From NCBI GenBank assembly GCA_964347265.1, contig CAYFXV010000012.1:1-19724 (forward strand): DNA of 19,724 nt, in the 5' to 3' direction. The notes below the pieces were generated by a model. That model had not been told where the DNA came from, made no database searches, and saw nothing but the letters and a program-made list of their open reading frames with translations. This DNA comes from CS1-C013 sp964347265. Its GTDB lineage: Archaea > Aenigmatarchaeota > Aenigmatarchaeia > Aenigmatarchaeales > Aenigmatarchaeaceae. The translations under genes and the position numbers were made by a program. This document shows, in pieces, positions 1-7,352 of the stretch (its first letter is position 1; each line of letters starts with the position of its first letter).

Positions 1-16
1 ATGAAAATAACCCTAG

Positions 17-42
17 GAAACATCTAGTTTAGATTTTATAAG
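17..42 (+). promoter_or_regulatory. Operator/TATA module, copy 1 (upstream of MFS gene)
   Basis: A 26-bp block that recurs identically at 1301-1326. It holds the inverted repeat ATCTA-GTT-TAGAT running directly into TTTATAAG, a good archaeal TATA box. The TATA centre is about 27 bp before the ATG at 65, so the transcript would be essentially leaderless. A repressor on the inverted repeat would sit on or beside the TBP/TFB site. A second shared piece, ATGAAA, lies exactly 16 bp before the block in both copies (1 and 1285). Confidence 0.65.
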
Positions 43-64
43 CTGAGATTTCTAAATTAAGTTT

Positions 65-1225
65 ATGACTAGATACAAAAGATTTTTAACAAGCTTTTAT
101 TTTTATCGTTTTTTAAAAGATTTTGCTTTTATTTACGCAGTTTATGTAATTTTATTTAAACTAAGAGGTTTATCTGTTTTTGATATATCTCTTCTGTTAG
201 CCTTATGGAGTGGTTTTGTTGTTATTCTCGAAGTACCAACTGGAGCATTGGCAGATAAATGGAATAGAAAATATATGTTAAGTTTAGGAATGTTCTCGAA
301 AGCAATTGGTTTTGGAGTTTGGTTTTTTGCAAACAATTTCCTACTTTTTGCACTCGGATTTTTGTTTTGGGGTATTGGTAGCACACTTTCTTCAGGAACT
401 CAAGAATCTTTGTTATTCGACATTCTAAAAAGATTTAAAAGAGAAGATGAATATGAAAAGGTAGCGGGGCAAGGCCATTTCTACTCAAAAATTGCAATAG
501 GAGCTTCAGTATTTATAGGCGGTTTCTTAGCTTCGTACAATCTAAATCTTGTAATAATACTATCTTCAATTTTTATGATAATTGGTATAATACCAACACT
601 ATTTTTCCATGAAGTAAATCTTAAAAAAACTTCTACAAAAGAAGTAAAATATTTTCATTTAATAAAAAATGCCTTAAAAGAATCTATAAAAAATAAATTC
701 ATTCTTAGACTGATTCTTTATTCTTTTATTGTTTTTGCTGTAATAGGAACTTTAGATGAATATGAACAACTTTATTTTAACTGGGTTAATTTACCGATTG
801 CTTTTTTTGGTGTTTTGGCAGTGGCAGTGATGAGCATTCAAGCAATAGGAAATAAGCTTGCCTATAAGTTTCAGAAGCGATTCAAAAATGAAAATTTCAT
901 TTACATTTTGTCTATATTTTCAGGAATTTCTCTTATATTAGCGATAGCATACAAATCATTAATTATGTTGCCTATTTTTGTACTAGTCTTCTTTTTCACT
1001 TCTATTAGCGAGGTTCTTGTAGAAAGCAGACTGCAAAGACAAATCAAAACAGAAAGAAGAGCCACAATTATATCAATAAATCATCTATTGCTTAACATGT
1101 CAGCAATTTTCCTTGCTATATTTTTTGGGTTATTGGCTGAGATTGGTAATCTAACATGGGGATTTTTGTTTTTCGCTTTGCTAATGATATTATTTTCAAT
1201 CGTTTCTATTATTTTAAAGAAGTAA
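65..1225 (+). CDS. Major facilitator superfamily (MFS) transporter, probable exporter
   Basis: A 386-aa polytopic membrane protein of normal MFS length with about 12 hydrophobic helices. The loop after helix 2 carries the MFS motif-A-like sequence GALADKWNRKY (about residues 60-70), followed by small-residue-rich helices. A basic, amphipathic central loop (about 185-215) separates the two six-helix halves. The family moves small solutes or drugs with a proton gradient; the substrate cannot be read from the sequence. The ATG at 65 lies about 27 bp after a TATA box, consistent with leaderless translation. Its promoter module is shared with the methyltransferase gene at 1358, so the pair may form one regulon, for example for modifying and exporting a compound. 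A second, unrelated MFS gene lies at 13842-15041. Confidence 0.85.
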   Translation: MTRYKRFLTSFYFYRFLKDFAFIYAVYVILFKLRGLSVFDISLLLALWSGFVVILEVPTGALADKWNRKYMLSLGMFSKAIGFGVWFFANNFLLFALGFLFWGIGSTLSSGTQESLLFDILKRFKREDEYEKVAGQGHFYSKIAIGASVFIGGFLASYNLNLVIILSSIFMIIGIIPTLFFHEVNLKKTSTKEVKYFHLIKNALKESIKNKFILRLILYSFIVFAVIGTLDEYEQLYFNWVNLPIAFFGVLAVAVMSIQAIGNKLAYKFQKRFKNENFIYILSIFSGISLILAIAYKSLIMLPIFVLVFFFTSISEVLVESRLQRQIKTERRATIISINHLLLNMSAIFLAIFFGLLAEIGNLTWGFLFFALLMILFSIVSIILKK

Positions 1226-1255
1226 CTTTTCAACTACATATATCAACATAACCAC

Positions 1256-1276
1256 ATGAAAAATCGCACTTTTCAT
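1256..1276. terminator. Inverted repeat after the MFS gene, possible terminator or operator
   Basis: Perfect 7-bp arms ATGAAAA and TTTTCAT around a 7-nt loop, 30 bp after the MFS stop codon. It could fold in RNA as a weak hairpin. It could also be a second operator, since it lies 25 bp upstream of the 1301-1326 module. Confidence 0.3.
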
Positions 1277-1300
1277 TACTATACATGAAATTATCTGGTT

Positions 1301-1326
1301 GAAACATCTAGTTTAGATTTTATAAG
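1301..1326 (+). promoter_or_regulatory. Operator/TATA module, copy 2 (upstream of methyltransferase gene)
   Basis: Identical over 26 bp to positions 17-42: inverted repeat ATCTA-GTT-TAGAT followed at once by the TATA box TTTATAAG. The TATA centre is about 36 bp before the ATG at 1358, leaving room for a leader of about 10 nt that contains a weak SD-like GTGAT. Confidence 0.65.
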
Positions 1327-1357
1327 TCAAGAACTGTAAATTTTAAGAAGTGATAAG

Positions 1358-2098
1358 ATGGGAGATTGGAGAAAATTCTATACTAAAACAGCGATTCAAA
1401 GAGATAGGTCAAAGGAATTTGGACCTGTAAAAATAATAGGTAAAAATGGTTTTAGGCAATTGATAACAGAAGTTCAAAAAAAGTTAAAAAACGGAATGAA
1501 AATTATAGATATTGGTTGCGGAACTGGGCATGTTTTAATGGATATATACAGAACTACAGATAAGAAAGTAAAAATGGTTGGTATAGACAATTCTACTGGG
1601 ATGATTAAAGTCGCTAAAGAAAAATCCAAAGGAATTAGAGATTTCTCATTTATTTTAATGAATGCTTTCAAAACTAAATTTAAAAATAATACTTTTGATA
1701 TTGCAATAAATCGTTTAGGAGCACCTCCAAAATCATATAAAGAAACTTACAGGATCCTGAAAAACAATGGTTTATTCTTTTTATTCGTAACAGATAAAGA
1801 AGATTGGAAAGAAGTCAGAAAACTTTTTGGTTTTAAAGAATATCTTGGCTTGAAAGAACAGCTAAAAATGCTTAAAGACGCTGGTTTTAGAATAATAAAG
1901 ATTCATAAATTTTCTTCAACTGAATATTACAAAGACATAGAATCATTTGCAAAAATACTAGAGATTATACCTTTCAATCCTTCATTTAATAGAAGAAAAT
2001 ATTCTAAAAAATTGAAAAAATATGAAAAGAAATATAAAACATATTGGGGCATAAAATCATCTCAAAAAAGACTCATAATAATAAGTAAAAAACTATAA
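1358..2098 (+). CDS. Class I SAM-dependent methyltransferase
   Basis: A 246-aa soluble protein with a Rossmann-fold methyltransferase core. Motif I is IIDIGCGTGHVL (about residues 49-60), the glycine-rich SAM-binding loop. The acidic residue that should contact the SAM ribose is D77 in VGIDNS. A region like motif IV (NRLGAPP, about 118-124) and a C-terminal lysine-rich tail follow. The family methylates small molecules, proteins or nucleic acids; the substrate is unknown. The resemblance to methyltransferase domain 11/25 proteins is general only. It shares a duplicated promoter with the preceding MFS exporter, so the two may respond to the same signal. The ATG at 1358 is preceded by a weak SD (GTGAT) and fits the TATA spacing. 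Confidence 0.85.
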   Translation: MGDWRKFYTKTAIQRDRSKEFGPVKIIGKNGFRQLITEVQKKLKNGMKIIDIGCGTGHVLMDIYRTTDKKVKMVGIDNSTGMIKVAKEKSKGIRDFSFILMNAFKTKFKNNTFDIAINRLGAPPKSYKETYRILKNNGLFFLFVTDKEDWKEVRKLFGFKEYLGLKEQLKMLKDAGFRIIKIHKFSSTEYYKDIESFAKILEIIPFNPSFNRRKYSKKLKKYEKKYKTYWGIKSSQKRLIIISKKL

Positions 2099-2133
2099 AC
2101 CACCCTAACTTCAGTGATTTTTCCATACTAGAC

Positions 2134-2165
2134 ATGAAAATAACCCTGGAAAATACTATTTAATC
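2134..2165 (+). repeat. Degenerate third copy of the upstream module
   Basis: The stretch ATGAAAATAACCCT at 2134-2147 is identical to positions 1-14 and is followed by GGAAA as in copy 1. The preceding bases (TTTTCCATACTAGAC) resemble those before copy 2. The inverted repeat and TATA part have decayed. This is probably a remnant of a duplicated intergenic unit. Confidence 0.4.
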
Positions 2166-2258
2166 TAAAACTTAATCCTAAATTAATTATAAAGCACACC
2201 GCTAAACCTTAAATATTTTAGATGTTTAATTTATAAATCTTTATTCTAAAACATAGAT

Positions 2259-3329
2259 ATGATAAAAAGAGCTGTTGATTTTTTAAAGAAAAATGGAAAT
2301 AAAAAAACTATAATAATTTTTGATACTGACGGAGATGGCATAGGAGCTGCAGTAATTCTTGTTAAGACATTCAAAAAATTATTCAAAAAAACTACAAAAA
2401 TAATGCCAGCAAATCATGATTTATTTTTTATAACTAAAGACATGTTTCAAAAAATCAAAAATAAAAAATTTGATACTGTTATAACAGTTGATATAGCCAT
2501 TGATGAAAAACCAGAATATATTCTAAAACTAGCAAAAAAATCTAAAATTTTGATTATTGATCATCATCAAGTTCATAGAAACTTGAATAATATTAAAAAT
2601 ATATTACATTTTAATCCAAATTTATGGAAAATTAAAATTCCTTCTTACAATTATTGTACTAGTAAAATTGTTTACGATGTTTGTAATAAACTAACAAATA
2701 TAGAAGATTTAGATTGGCTAGCAGGTATAGGAATTGTGAATGATATATCCGAAGGTAAATGGAAAGGTTTCTTGAACAAGATTTACAAAAAATATAATCT
2801 TTCATTATCTAAACTTAAACTAATTAACAATACAATTACATCTAGTTATCATCATTCTAGAACCAAAGGTGTAAAAATAGGTTATAAAGCATGTTTGGAA
2901 GCCTCTTCTCCTTTTGATATTTTAAAAGCAAGAACTCCTAACTCCAAAAAATTAAGAAAATTCTATAATATCATAGAAAAAGAAATTATTTTAACTATGA
3001 AAAATTGGAAAAAGAATGCTGAAATTTTTGAAAATAAAAAATTAATAATATTGAAATTAAAAACAAGGTTTTCTATAAACTCACCAATTTCTACAAAAAT
3101 TAGTGAAGAAAAACCAAATTACACTGTTATTGTTGCTAGAAAAATGGGTAAGATGATTTATATTAGTATGAGAAGACAGAATAAAAAAGTTGATTGTGGA
3201 AAAATTGCAAGTAAATTATCTAAAGAATTTAAAAATTCTAGTGGTGGTGGACATGCACCAGCAGCCGGTATTCACATAATGAATAAAGATTGGGTTAAAT
3301 TTAGAAAAAAGCTAGTAAATTTATTATAA
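2259..3329 (+). CDS. DHH/DHHA1 family phosphoesterase (RecJ/nanoRNase-like)
   Basis: A 356-aa protein with the metal-binding motifs of the DHH superfamily in order: FDTDGDGIGAA (21-31), D78 in VITVDIA, DHH at 101-103 and D162 in IVNDIS. The C-terminal DHHA1 domain ends with GGGHAPAAG (328-336), which binds the substrate phosphate. The family hydrolyses phosphodiester bonds with Mn2+: single-stranded DNA or RNA exonuclease (archaeal RecJ/GAN), oligoribonuclease, or cyclic dinucleotide hydrolysis. At 356 aa it is shorter than archaeal RecJ-type proteins with OB-fold insertions, so a nanoRNase or small RecJ-like role is more likely. A TATA-like TTTATAAA lies about 25 bp before the ATG. Confidence 0.85.
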   Translation: MIKRAVDFLKKNGNKKTIIIFDTDGDGIGAAVILVKTFKKLFKKTTKIMPANHDLFFITKDMFQKIKNKKFDTVITVDIAIDEKPEYILKLAKKSKILIIDHHQVHRNLNNIKNILHFNPNLWKIKIPSYNYCTSKIVYDVCNKLTNIEDLDWLAGIGIVNDISEGKWKGFLNKIYKKYNLSLSKLKLINNTITSSYHHSRTKGVKIGYKACLEASSPFDILKARTPNSKKLRKFYNIIEKEIILTMKNWKKNAEIFENKKLIILKLKTRFSINSPISTKISEEKPNYTVIVARKMGKMIYISMRRQNKKVDCGKIASKLSKEFKNSSGGGHAPAAGIHIMNKDWVKFRKKLVNLL

Positions 3330-3421
3330 AGTTAAAACGAAATTTAAATTTATTGGTCCTAAAAAATAGAAATACTTGTCATAGAAAAAAATAAAATTCA
3401 TTAAAATCATTTGAAAAATGA

Positions 3422-3928
3422 ATGGAATTAAAATATCCCGCTAATTTTACTGTTGATGGTCATCATTATAATAATGGAGAGAGTATTGTATCAATAGGCA
3501 TTCTTGTAACTGATGACAAAAGAACTGAACCAAATGTAATTCAAAGATTTTATGAAACAAAAGAATTAGATTTTGCGAGCACTTTTTTAGCAGAAGCTAA
3601 TGCTGTCCTTAAAGCTACAGAATTAATACCTGAATTTTGCATTGGAGAATTATTTCCAAAATATAAAAATGGAGGTAATCGTGCAGTAATTAAATCAGAT
3701 TGTCGGAGTGTTATTGAACTAATGAAAAAAGGTTCTGTTTATTTAGAGTTTTTAAGAAGAGTTAGAAATAATGGTGGGGTTGACAATGAAGTGAATGAAT
3801 TAGAAAAAATATTAGAAGGTGTTCAACAAAAAACTCAAGAATATAAAATTAAATATCAAAAAATAAGAGGCGGAGGTCGAAATCCTGCTCATAAATTATG
3901 CAGAAGAGCTGAAGGTAGAATAAACTAA
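3422..3928 (+). CDS. RNase HI-fold protein (reverse-transcriptase-like RNase H family)
   Basis: A 168-aa protein whose pattern fits the RNase H fold. D12 lies in TVDGHHYNNGESIVSIGI (first strand and turn), E58 in LAEANAV (helix), D93 in KSDCRSVIEL (fourth strand), and the C-terminal helix has RNPAHKLCRRA. In typical members the last motif is N-x-x-A-D, giving the fourth metal ligand; here His157 takes that place. The role could be RNA removal from RNA-DNA hybrids or a noncatalytic nucleic-acid-binding role. The assignment rests on motif spacing, not on an alignment. It follows the DHH phosphoesterase after 92 bp, with its own AT-rich upstream region. Confidence 0.6.
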   Translation: MELKYPANFTVDGHHYNNGESIVSIGILVTDDKRTEPNVIQRFYETKELDFASTFLAEANAVLKATELIPEFCIGELFPKYKNGGNRAVIKSDCRSVIELMKKGSVYLEFLRRVRNNGGVDNEVNELEKILEGVQQKTQEYKIKYQKIRGGGRNPAHKLCRRAEGRIN

Positions 3929-3980
3929 TAATAGTTATTAATAAATTCTAAGAAGTTTATGAAATTATTAAAGTGATTAG

Positions 3981-4436
3981 GTGAGAAAAAAGTTTTTTTA
4001 TATAAATCCAGTATATTTTGACTTAATTAATCTTATTTTTATAAACGTAATTTTCTTTGCATTTTATAAACAAGCAATTTCTGGATTAATTCTTTTAAGA
4101 GCTACAGTAGGAACTCCAATAGTTTTATTAAGTTTTTATTTTGAATCAGTTGCTCATAAGGCTCTTAGAAAAGCGCATTCCCAACCAGATGAAATTAAAA
4201 AATTAGTTACAAATGGAATATATTCTAAATTAAGACATCCTATTTATCTTGGTAGAATATTTGTAAATTTAGGGTTTTTTATCATATTTCCTATTTTACC
4301 AATGCTAATTGTCACAATATCTTTTGTTATTCTTTGGTATTTAATGGCATTCTATGAAGAGACTATCTTAATAAAAATGTTTCCAAAAAAATACAAGAAA
4401 TATAAAAAGAAAGTTCCAATGTTTATACCAAAATAA
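3981..4436 (+). CDS. Isoprenylcysteine carboxyl methyltransferase (ICMT)/PEMT-like membrane methyltransferase
   Basis: A 151-aa membrane protein with about four hydrophobic helices. The diagnostic motif NGIYSKLRHPIYLG (78-91, with RHP at 85-87) and the following FYEE (124-127) match the cofactor-binding C-terminal half of ICMT/PEMT/NnrU-type integral membrane methyltransferases. These transfer methyl groups from SAM to prenylcysteine, phospholipid or other membrane substrates. The actual substrate is unknown in archaea. Length is normal for the short prokaryotic forms. Translation probably starts at the GTG at 3981; no in-frame upstream ATG fits better. The stop codon directly abuts the stop of the opposite-strand gene. 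Confidence 0.75.
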   Translation: MRKKFFYINPVYFDLINLIFINVIFFAFYKQAISGLILLRATVGTPIVLLSFYFESVAHKALRKAHSQPDEIKKLVTNGIYSKLRHPIYLGRIFVNLGFFIIFPILPMLIVTISFVILWYLMAFYEETILIKMFPKKYKKYKKKVPMFIPK

Positions 4437-4679
4437 TTATTTTTTTCTTTTCTTAAGCGGATAAACTATTAAAAATGTTCCTATTGTTAAGAATAAAACA
4501 CTTAATACTAACGAACCGCCATAATATATTGATTCTCTTTCGAAAAAACCTTTAGTTAACTCGGCTTCTAACATTGGTTTTGCTAAAAATCCATAAGTTG
4601 CCATAAGTATTAATACTGCAAGTACCCAAAGAATGATTCCTACTAATTTCATAATCGTTTGTCCATCCATAATAATCAT
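4437..4679 (-). CDS. Small two-helix membrane protein, unknown function
   Basis: An 80-aa protein with two hydrophobic segments (about residues 10-32 and 52-73) separated by a polar loop containing FFERESIYY. It ends with the positive tail KKRKK, suggesting a cytoplasmic C-terminus. No family recognised. Its ATG overlaps the TGA of the upstream 40-aa ORF (ATGA overlap), which implies translational coupling. It is convergent with the ICMT-like gene, stop against stop, so the two transcripts end in each other's T-rich sequence. Confidence 0.6.
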   Translation of the reverse strand: MIIMDGQTIMKLVGIILWVLAVLILMATYGFLAKPMLEAELTKGFFERESIYYGGSLVLSVLFLTIGTFLIVYPLKKRKK

Positions 4680-4798
4680 TTAAATTCTTTTAAAAAGTCA
4701 GATAAAACCCTCTTTATTATTATTTTAAAATTTCCCATAAAAAACTTTACATCATTCTTTAAATCTTCCCAAAATATCTCTTTAATTATTTCATTCAT
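4676..4798 (-). CDS. 40-aa amphipathic microprotein, coupled to the 80-aa membrane protein
   Basis: A 40-codon ORF from the ATG at 4798 to a TGA at 4676-4678 that overlaps the next ATG by 4 nt. The sequence starts MNEIIKEIFWEDLKND and ends SDFLKEFK. It alternates hydrophobic (I, F, W, L, V) and charged residues as in a membrane-surface helix. A TATA-like TTTAAATA (about 4819-4826) lies some 25 bp upstream, so it would be the leaderless first gene of a two-gene unit. No homologous family recognised. Confidence 0.5.
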   Translation of the reverse strand: MNEIIKEIFWEDLKNDVKFFMGNFKIIIKRVLSDFLKEFK

Positions 4799-4857
4799 AA
4801 AAATAATTTAAAAACAACATATTTAAACCTTCTTCTAAAGAAATCCGTTTAGAAAAA

Positions 4858-4865
4858 TATTTAAA
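4858..4865 (+). promoter_or_regulatory. TATA box of the phosphate-uptake operon
   Basis: TATTTAAA within an AT-rich run. The expected start site about 26 bp downstream falls at or near 4888, where the second in-frame ATG lies. It sits in an 80-bp divergent region that also serves the minus-strand microprotein pair. Confidence 0.5.
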
Positions 4866-4878
4866 TTAAAGATAATAA

Positions 4879-5514
4879 ATGGTTTCTATGGGTCTAAAAG
4901 AATGGTTAATCCCACAAGAGAAAGTATTTTTTAATTTGATTGAAGAGGAAGCTCAACTAGTTCTAAAAGCTGCTGAAATATTTAATGATTTAATGAAAAA
5001 TTATAATAATCTTGAAAAAAGGGTAAAGGAAATGGGAAAAATAGAGCATGAATGTGATAATATACTTCACAAAGTTTTTGATAAATTAAATAAAACATTT
5101 ATTACGCCTATAGACCATGAAGACATATCAAACCTAACCTCACATTATGATGATGTTTTAGATTTGATCTATTATACAGCAAGAAAAATGATGATATTTA
5201 AGATAAAAGAACCTGATGAGTTTATGAAAAAAGCTGCTAAAATAATACTAAATTGTGTAAAAGAAGTGAACATAGCAATGAAGGATATAAGAAAAATGGA
5301 TGAGAAAGAGATAAGAAAAAAATTTTTGATAGTACATAGACTTGAAAATGAAATGGATGATTTGACAGATGATTCTATAGCAAAACTATTTAAAGAAAAA
5401 GATCCTGTAAAAATAATAATATTAAAAGATATTTATGAAAATTTAGAACTTATCACAGACAAATGTGAAGACGTTTGTTTAGCAATACAAGATATAGTAA
5501 TAAAGAATGTTTGA
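4879..5514 (+). CDS. DUF47 family (PhoU-like) phosphate transport accessory protein
   Basis: A 211-aa, almost entirely alpha-helical, highly charged protein. It has the E/D-rich PhoU-like repeats of DUF47: IEHECDNILHKVFDKL (about 54-69), FITPIDHEDI (about 74-83) with the conserved T-P-I-D-x-E-D core, and a second metal-binding helix near HRLENEMDDL (about 152-161). DUF47 proteins bind metals and are found next to PiT phosphate transporters, where they are thought to control uptake. Here the PiT gene follows after 4 bp, so this is a textbook DUF47-pit operon. Either ATG 4879 or ATG 4888 could be the start; the TATA spacing favours 4888 (leaderless, MGLKEWLIPQ), which aligns well with family N-termini. 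Confidence 0.88.
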   Translation: MVSMGLKEWLIPQEKVFFNLIEEEAQLVLKAAEIFNDLMKNYNNLEKRVKEMGKIEHECDNILHKVFDKLNKTFITPIDHEDISNLTSHYDDVLDLIYYTARKMMIFKIKEPDEFMKKAAKIILNCVKEVNIAMKDIRKMDEKEIRKKFLIVHRLENEMDDLTDDSIAKLFKEKDPVKIIILKDIYENLELITDKCEDVCLAIQDIVIKNV

Positions 5515-5518
5515 TTAA

Positions 5519-6508
5519 ATGTTTATTTTATTATTTATTGCCATAATACTTGCATTAATTTTTTCATTCTGGACTGGATTTACTGATGCAGCATATGCTA
5601 TATCAACTGTTATTGGAACAAGAACCTTAAAACCAATTCAAGCTGTTGCTTTATCTACAATTGGTAATTTAATAGGCATGATGTTTGGTTCTGCTGTAGC
5701 TATAACAATAGGAAGAGGTATAATTTCAGAAACTGCAACTTCAGGTGAAGTTATTATTGCAGCCTTAGCAGGAGCTCTGCTTTTTGACATAATCAGTTCT
5801 TGGATTTATTCTCTACCAATATCAGAAACTCATGTTTTAATTGGTGGTTTGATTGGTGGTGGAGCAGCAGCTCATGGTTGGGGAGTAGTAAAAGTTCAAG
5901 GCATAATCAACAAAGTTATAATACCAATGATATTTTCTCCTTTCATAGCAATGGGAATTACATTTCTAATAGGTGCTTTAGTTATAAGAAGATTTAGGAA
6001 AGTCGTTGCTAGTAAAATTAACAAATATTTTAAAAGATTGGAGATTATATCAGCTTTGTTTTTCTCAATAACTGATGGTACAAACGATGCTCAAAAGATT
6101 ATGGGAATAATGACTGTTCTATTGCTTTACTACGGATACATAACAGAATTCGTTATACCTTTCTGGGTCATGCTTGCTTCATATATAACATTATCTTTAG
6201 GCACATTCTTGGGAGGATGGAAAATTGTAAAAACCATGGCAACTAAAATAACTAAATTAAAACCTTATCAGGGATTTTCTGTTGGAACTGGAAGTTCCTT
6301 AATATTAGGAATAACAGCAATTTTTGGTTTACCTGTTAGTTCTACTCATGTTGCTAATGGATCTATAATGGGTGCTGGATTATGTCAAAGAAAAAAAGCA
6401 GTTAAATGGGTAACAACCAGAAAAATAATTTGGGCATGGATATTATCAATGCCATTATCTGCTGTTTTTAGCTTTATAATTTACAATTTAATTATTTTGT
6501 TTGTATAA
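5519..6508 (+). CDS. pit: Inorganic phosphate transporter, PiT family
   Basis: A 329-aa protein of about ten hydrophobic helices arranged as two inverted halves, the normal size for short archaeal PiT proteins. Each half has a PiT signature: GFTDAAYAIST (20-30) with LPISETH (99-105), and DGTNDAQKIMG (186-196) with LPVSSTH (271-277). PiT carriers take up phosphate, or metal phosphate, with H+ or Na+. The second signature is canonical (G-x-N-D). The first has T instead of N and AYA instead of ANA. It is 4 bp after the DUF47 gene and surely cotranscribed. Confidence 0.92.
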   Translation: MFILLFIAIILALIFSFWTGFTDAAYAISTVIGTRTLKPIQAVALSTIGNLIGMMFGSAVAITIGRGIISETATSGEVIIAALAGALLFDIISSWIYSLPISETHVLIGGLIGGGAAAHGWGVVKVQGIINKVIIPMIFSPFIAMGITFLIGALVIRRFRKVVASKINKYFKRLEIISALFFSITDGTNDAQKIMGIMTVLLLYYGYITEFVIPFWVMLASYITLSLGTFLGGWKIVKTMATKITKLKPYQGFSVGTGSSLILGITAIFGLPVSSTHVANGSIMGAGLCQRKKAVKWVTTRKIIWAWILSMPLSAVFSFIIYNLIILFV

Positions 6509-6525
6509 TCTTATTGTTTAAAGAA

Positions 6526-6539
6526 ATTTTTTAAAAAAT
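6526..6539. terminator. A/T palindrome after pit, candidate terminator
   Basis: ATTTTTTAAAAAAT, a perfect 14-bp palindrome 18 bp after the pit stop codon. It is followed by further T-runs on the plus strand. T-tracts are the usual archaeal termination signal. Confidence 0.35.
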
Positions 6540-6629
6540 CTAGAATTATTTTTATAATTTTTATTATAAATTTGTTGAAATCTTTAAATATAACTTACAA
6601 GAAATTATATTCTGCACGTGGTGAAAAAA

Positions 6630-6794
6630 ATGAATAAATTAAGAAAAATTGCAGAAAAAAGAGGTATGATTTGGTTAAACTTTAATAGAACATGTCCTAA
6701 TTGTCATAATTATATCCCCAAATATAAAAGGGCTTGTCCTAATTGTGGGAAATACGTTAAAAGCATTCAAGGAAAAGTTCGTATTGCAAAGTAA
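6630..6794 (+). CDS. 54-aa double zinc-knuckle protein
   Basis: A short gene encoding 54 residues with two CPNC knuckles, RTCPNCHNY (20-28) and RACPNCGKY (34-42), 10 residues apart. This is the spacing of a compact zinc ribbon. The remainder is very basic (about 13 Lys/Arg), suggesting RNA, ribosome or DNA binding. Positions 6619-6623 (GGTGA) form an SD 6 nt before the ATG. An upstream TATA (TTTAAATATA, about 6583-6592) supports an independent promoter. Small CPxC proteins are common in archaea and mostly uncharacterised. Confidence 0.75.
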   Translation: MNKLRKIAEKRGMIWLNFNRTCPNCHNYIPKYKRACPNCGKYVKSIQGKVRIAK

Positions 6795-6907
6795 TATCTA
6801 AGCTTTAATTTTAGCTAATAAACCTTTTAGCGATAGCTATATTTCTATATTATAAAGTTCTATATAATCCTATTATTTATTATAAGGTGGTGGACTTATT
6901 TGACGTT

Positions 6908-6927
6908 CATAGGGTTAGTTTCCTATG
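6908..6927. terminator. Hairpin at the end of the mgtC-like gene
   Basis: Inverted repeat CATAGG/CCTATG with an 8-nt loop, 5 bp beyond the stop codon of the minus-strand MgtC-like gene. Probably the 3' end structure of that transcript. The 138 bp between 6795 and 6932 hold nothing else that I can call. Confidence 0.3.
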
Positions 6928-6932
6928 GAAAA

Positions 6933-7334
6933 TTATCTTCTCTTCTTCTCTATTTTACCTAATTTTAATGTAAAATATGAAATAATTGTTGCTATTAGAG
7001 CTAAAATATAGAATTCTGATCCTATTGCCATTCCAATAGCTGCTGTTATCCAAAGTGATGCAGCTGTTGTTAGGCCAATAATCTTTTCTTTAGTCTGAAT
7101 AACTGTGCCTGCTCCAATAAAACCTATTCCAGCTATTATATAGGATGCTACTCTTGATGTATCAGCACCTGGAAAAGCTTGCAAAGATAATATTGTAAAG
7201 ATTGTTGAACCTAGACAAACGAGTATATGAGTTCTTAGACCAGCTGCTTTTCTGCTAATCTCTCTTTCATAACCTATAATTCCTCCGAATAAGGTTGCAA
7301 TTATAATTTTCATTACTATTACTAATTCTATCAT
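6933..7334 (-). CDS. MgtC/SapB family membrane protein
   Basis: A 133-aa membrane protein with four hydrophobic helices. It matches the conserved MgtC/SapB N-terminal domain: GGIIGYERE (17-25), KAAGLRTH (29-36), a helix with LVCLGS, GIGFIGAGTV (69-78) and a final LTTAASLW (88-95). It lacks the cytosolic C-terminal ACT-like domain of Salmonella MgtC, as do most short archaeal members. The family is linked to Mg2+ limitation and phosphate homeostasis, which fits the nearby DUF47-pit operon, though that link is inference. It starts 18 bp after the upstream unknown gene and is probably cotranscribed. A second possible start is Met8 at 7313. Confidence 0.9.
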   Translation of the reverse strand: MIELVIVMKIIIATLFGGIIGYEREISRKAAGLRTHILVCLGSTIFTILSLQAFPGADTSRVASYIIAGIGFIGAGTVIQTKEKIIGLTTAASLWITAAIGMAIGSEFYILALIATIISYFTLKLGKIEKKRR

Positions 7335-7352
7335 GGTAGAATTATAGAAATA

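Noticed and set aside
142..384. Minus-strand open frame inside the first MFS gene
   Set aside because: It is antisense to the well-supported MFS transporter, has no recognisable domain or start signals, and its composition follows from the membrane-protein codons.
6795..6932. Possible tRNA or small ORF between the zinc-knuckle and mgtC-like genes
   Set aside because: No cloverleaf or conserved T-loop sequence was found. A 20-codon TTG-started frame behind GGTGG overlaps the mgtC-like 3' end and has no support.
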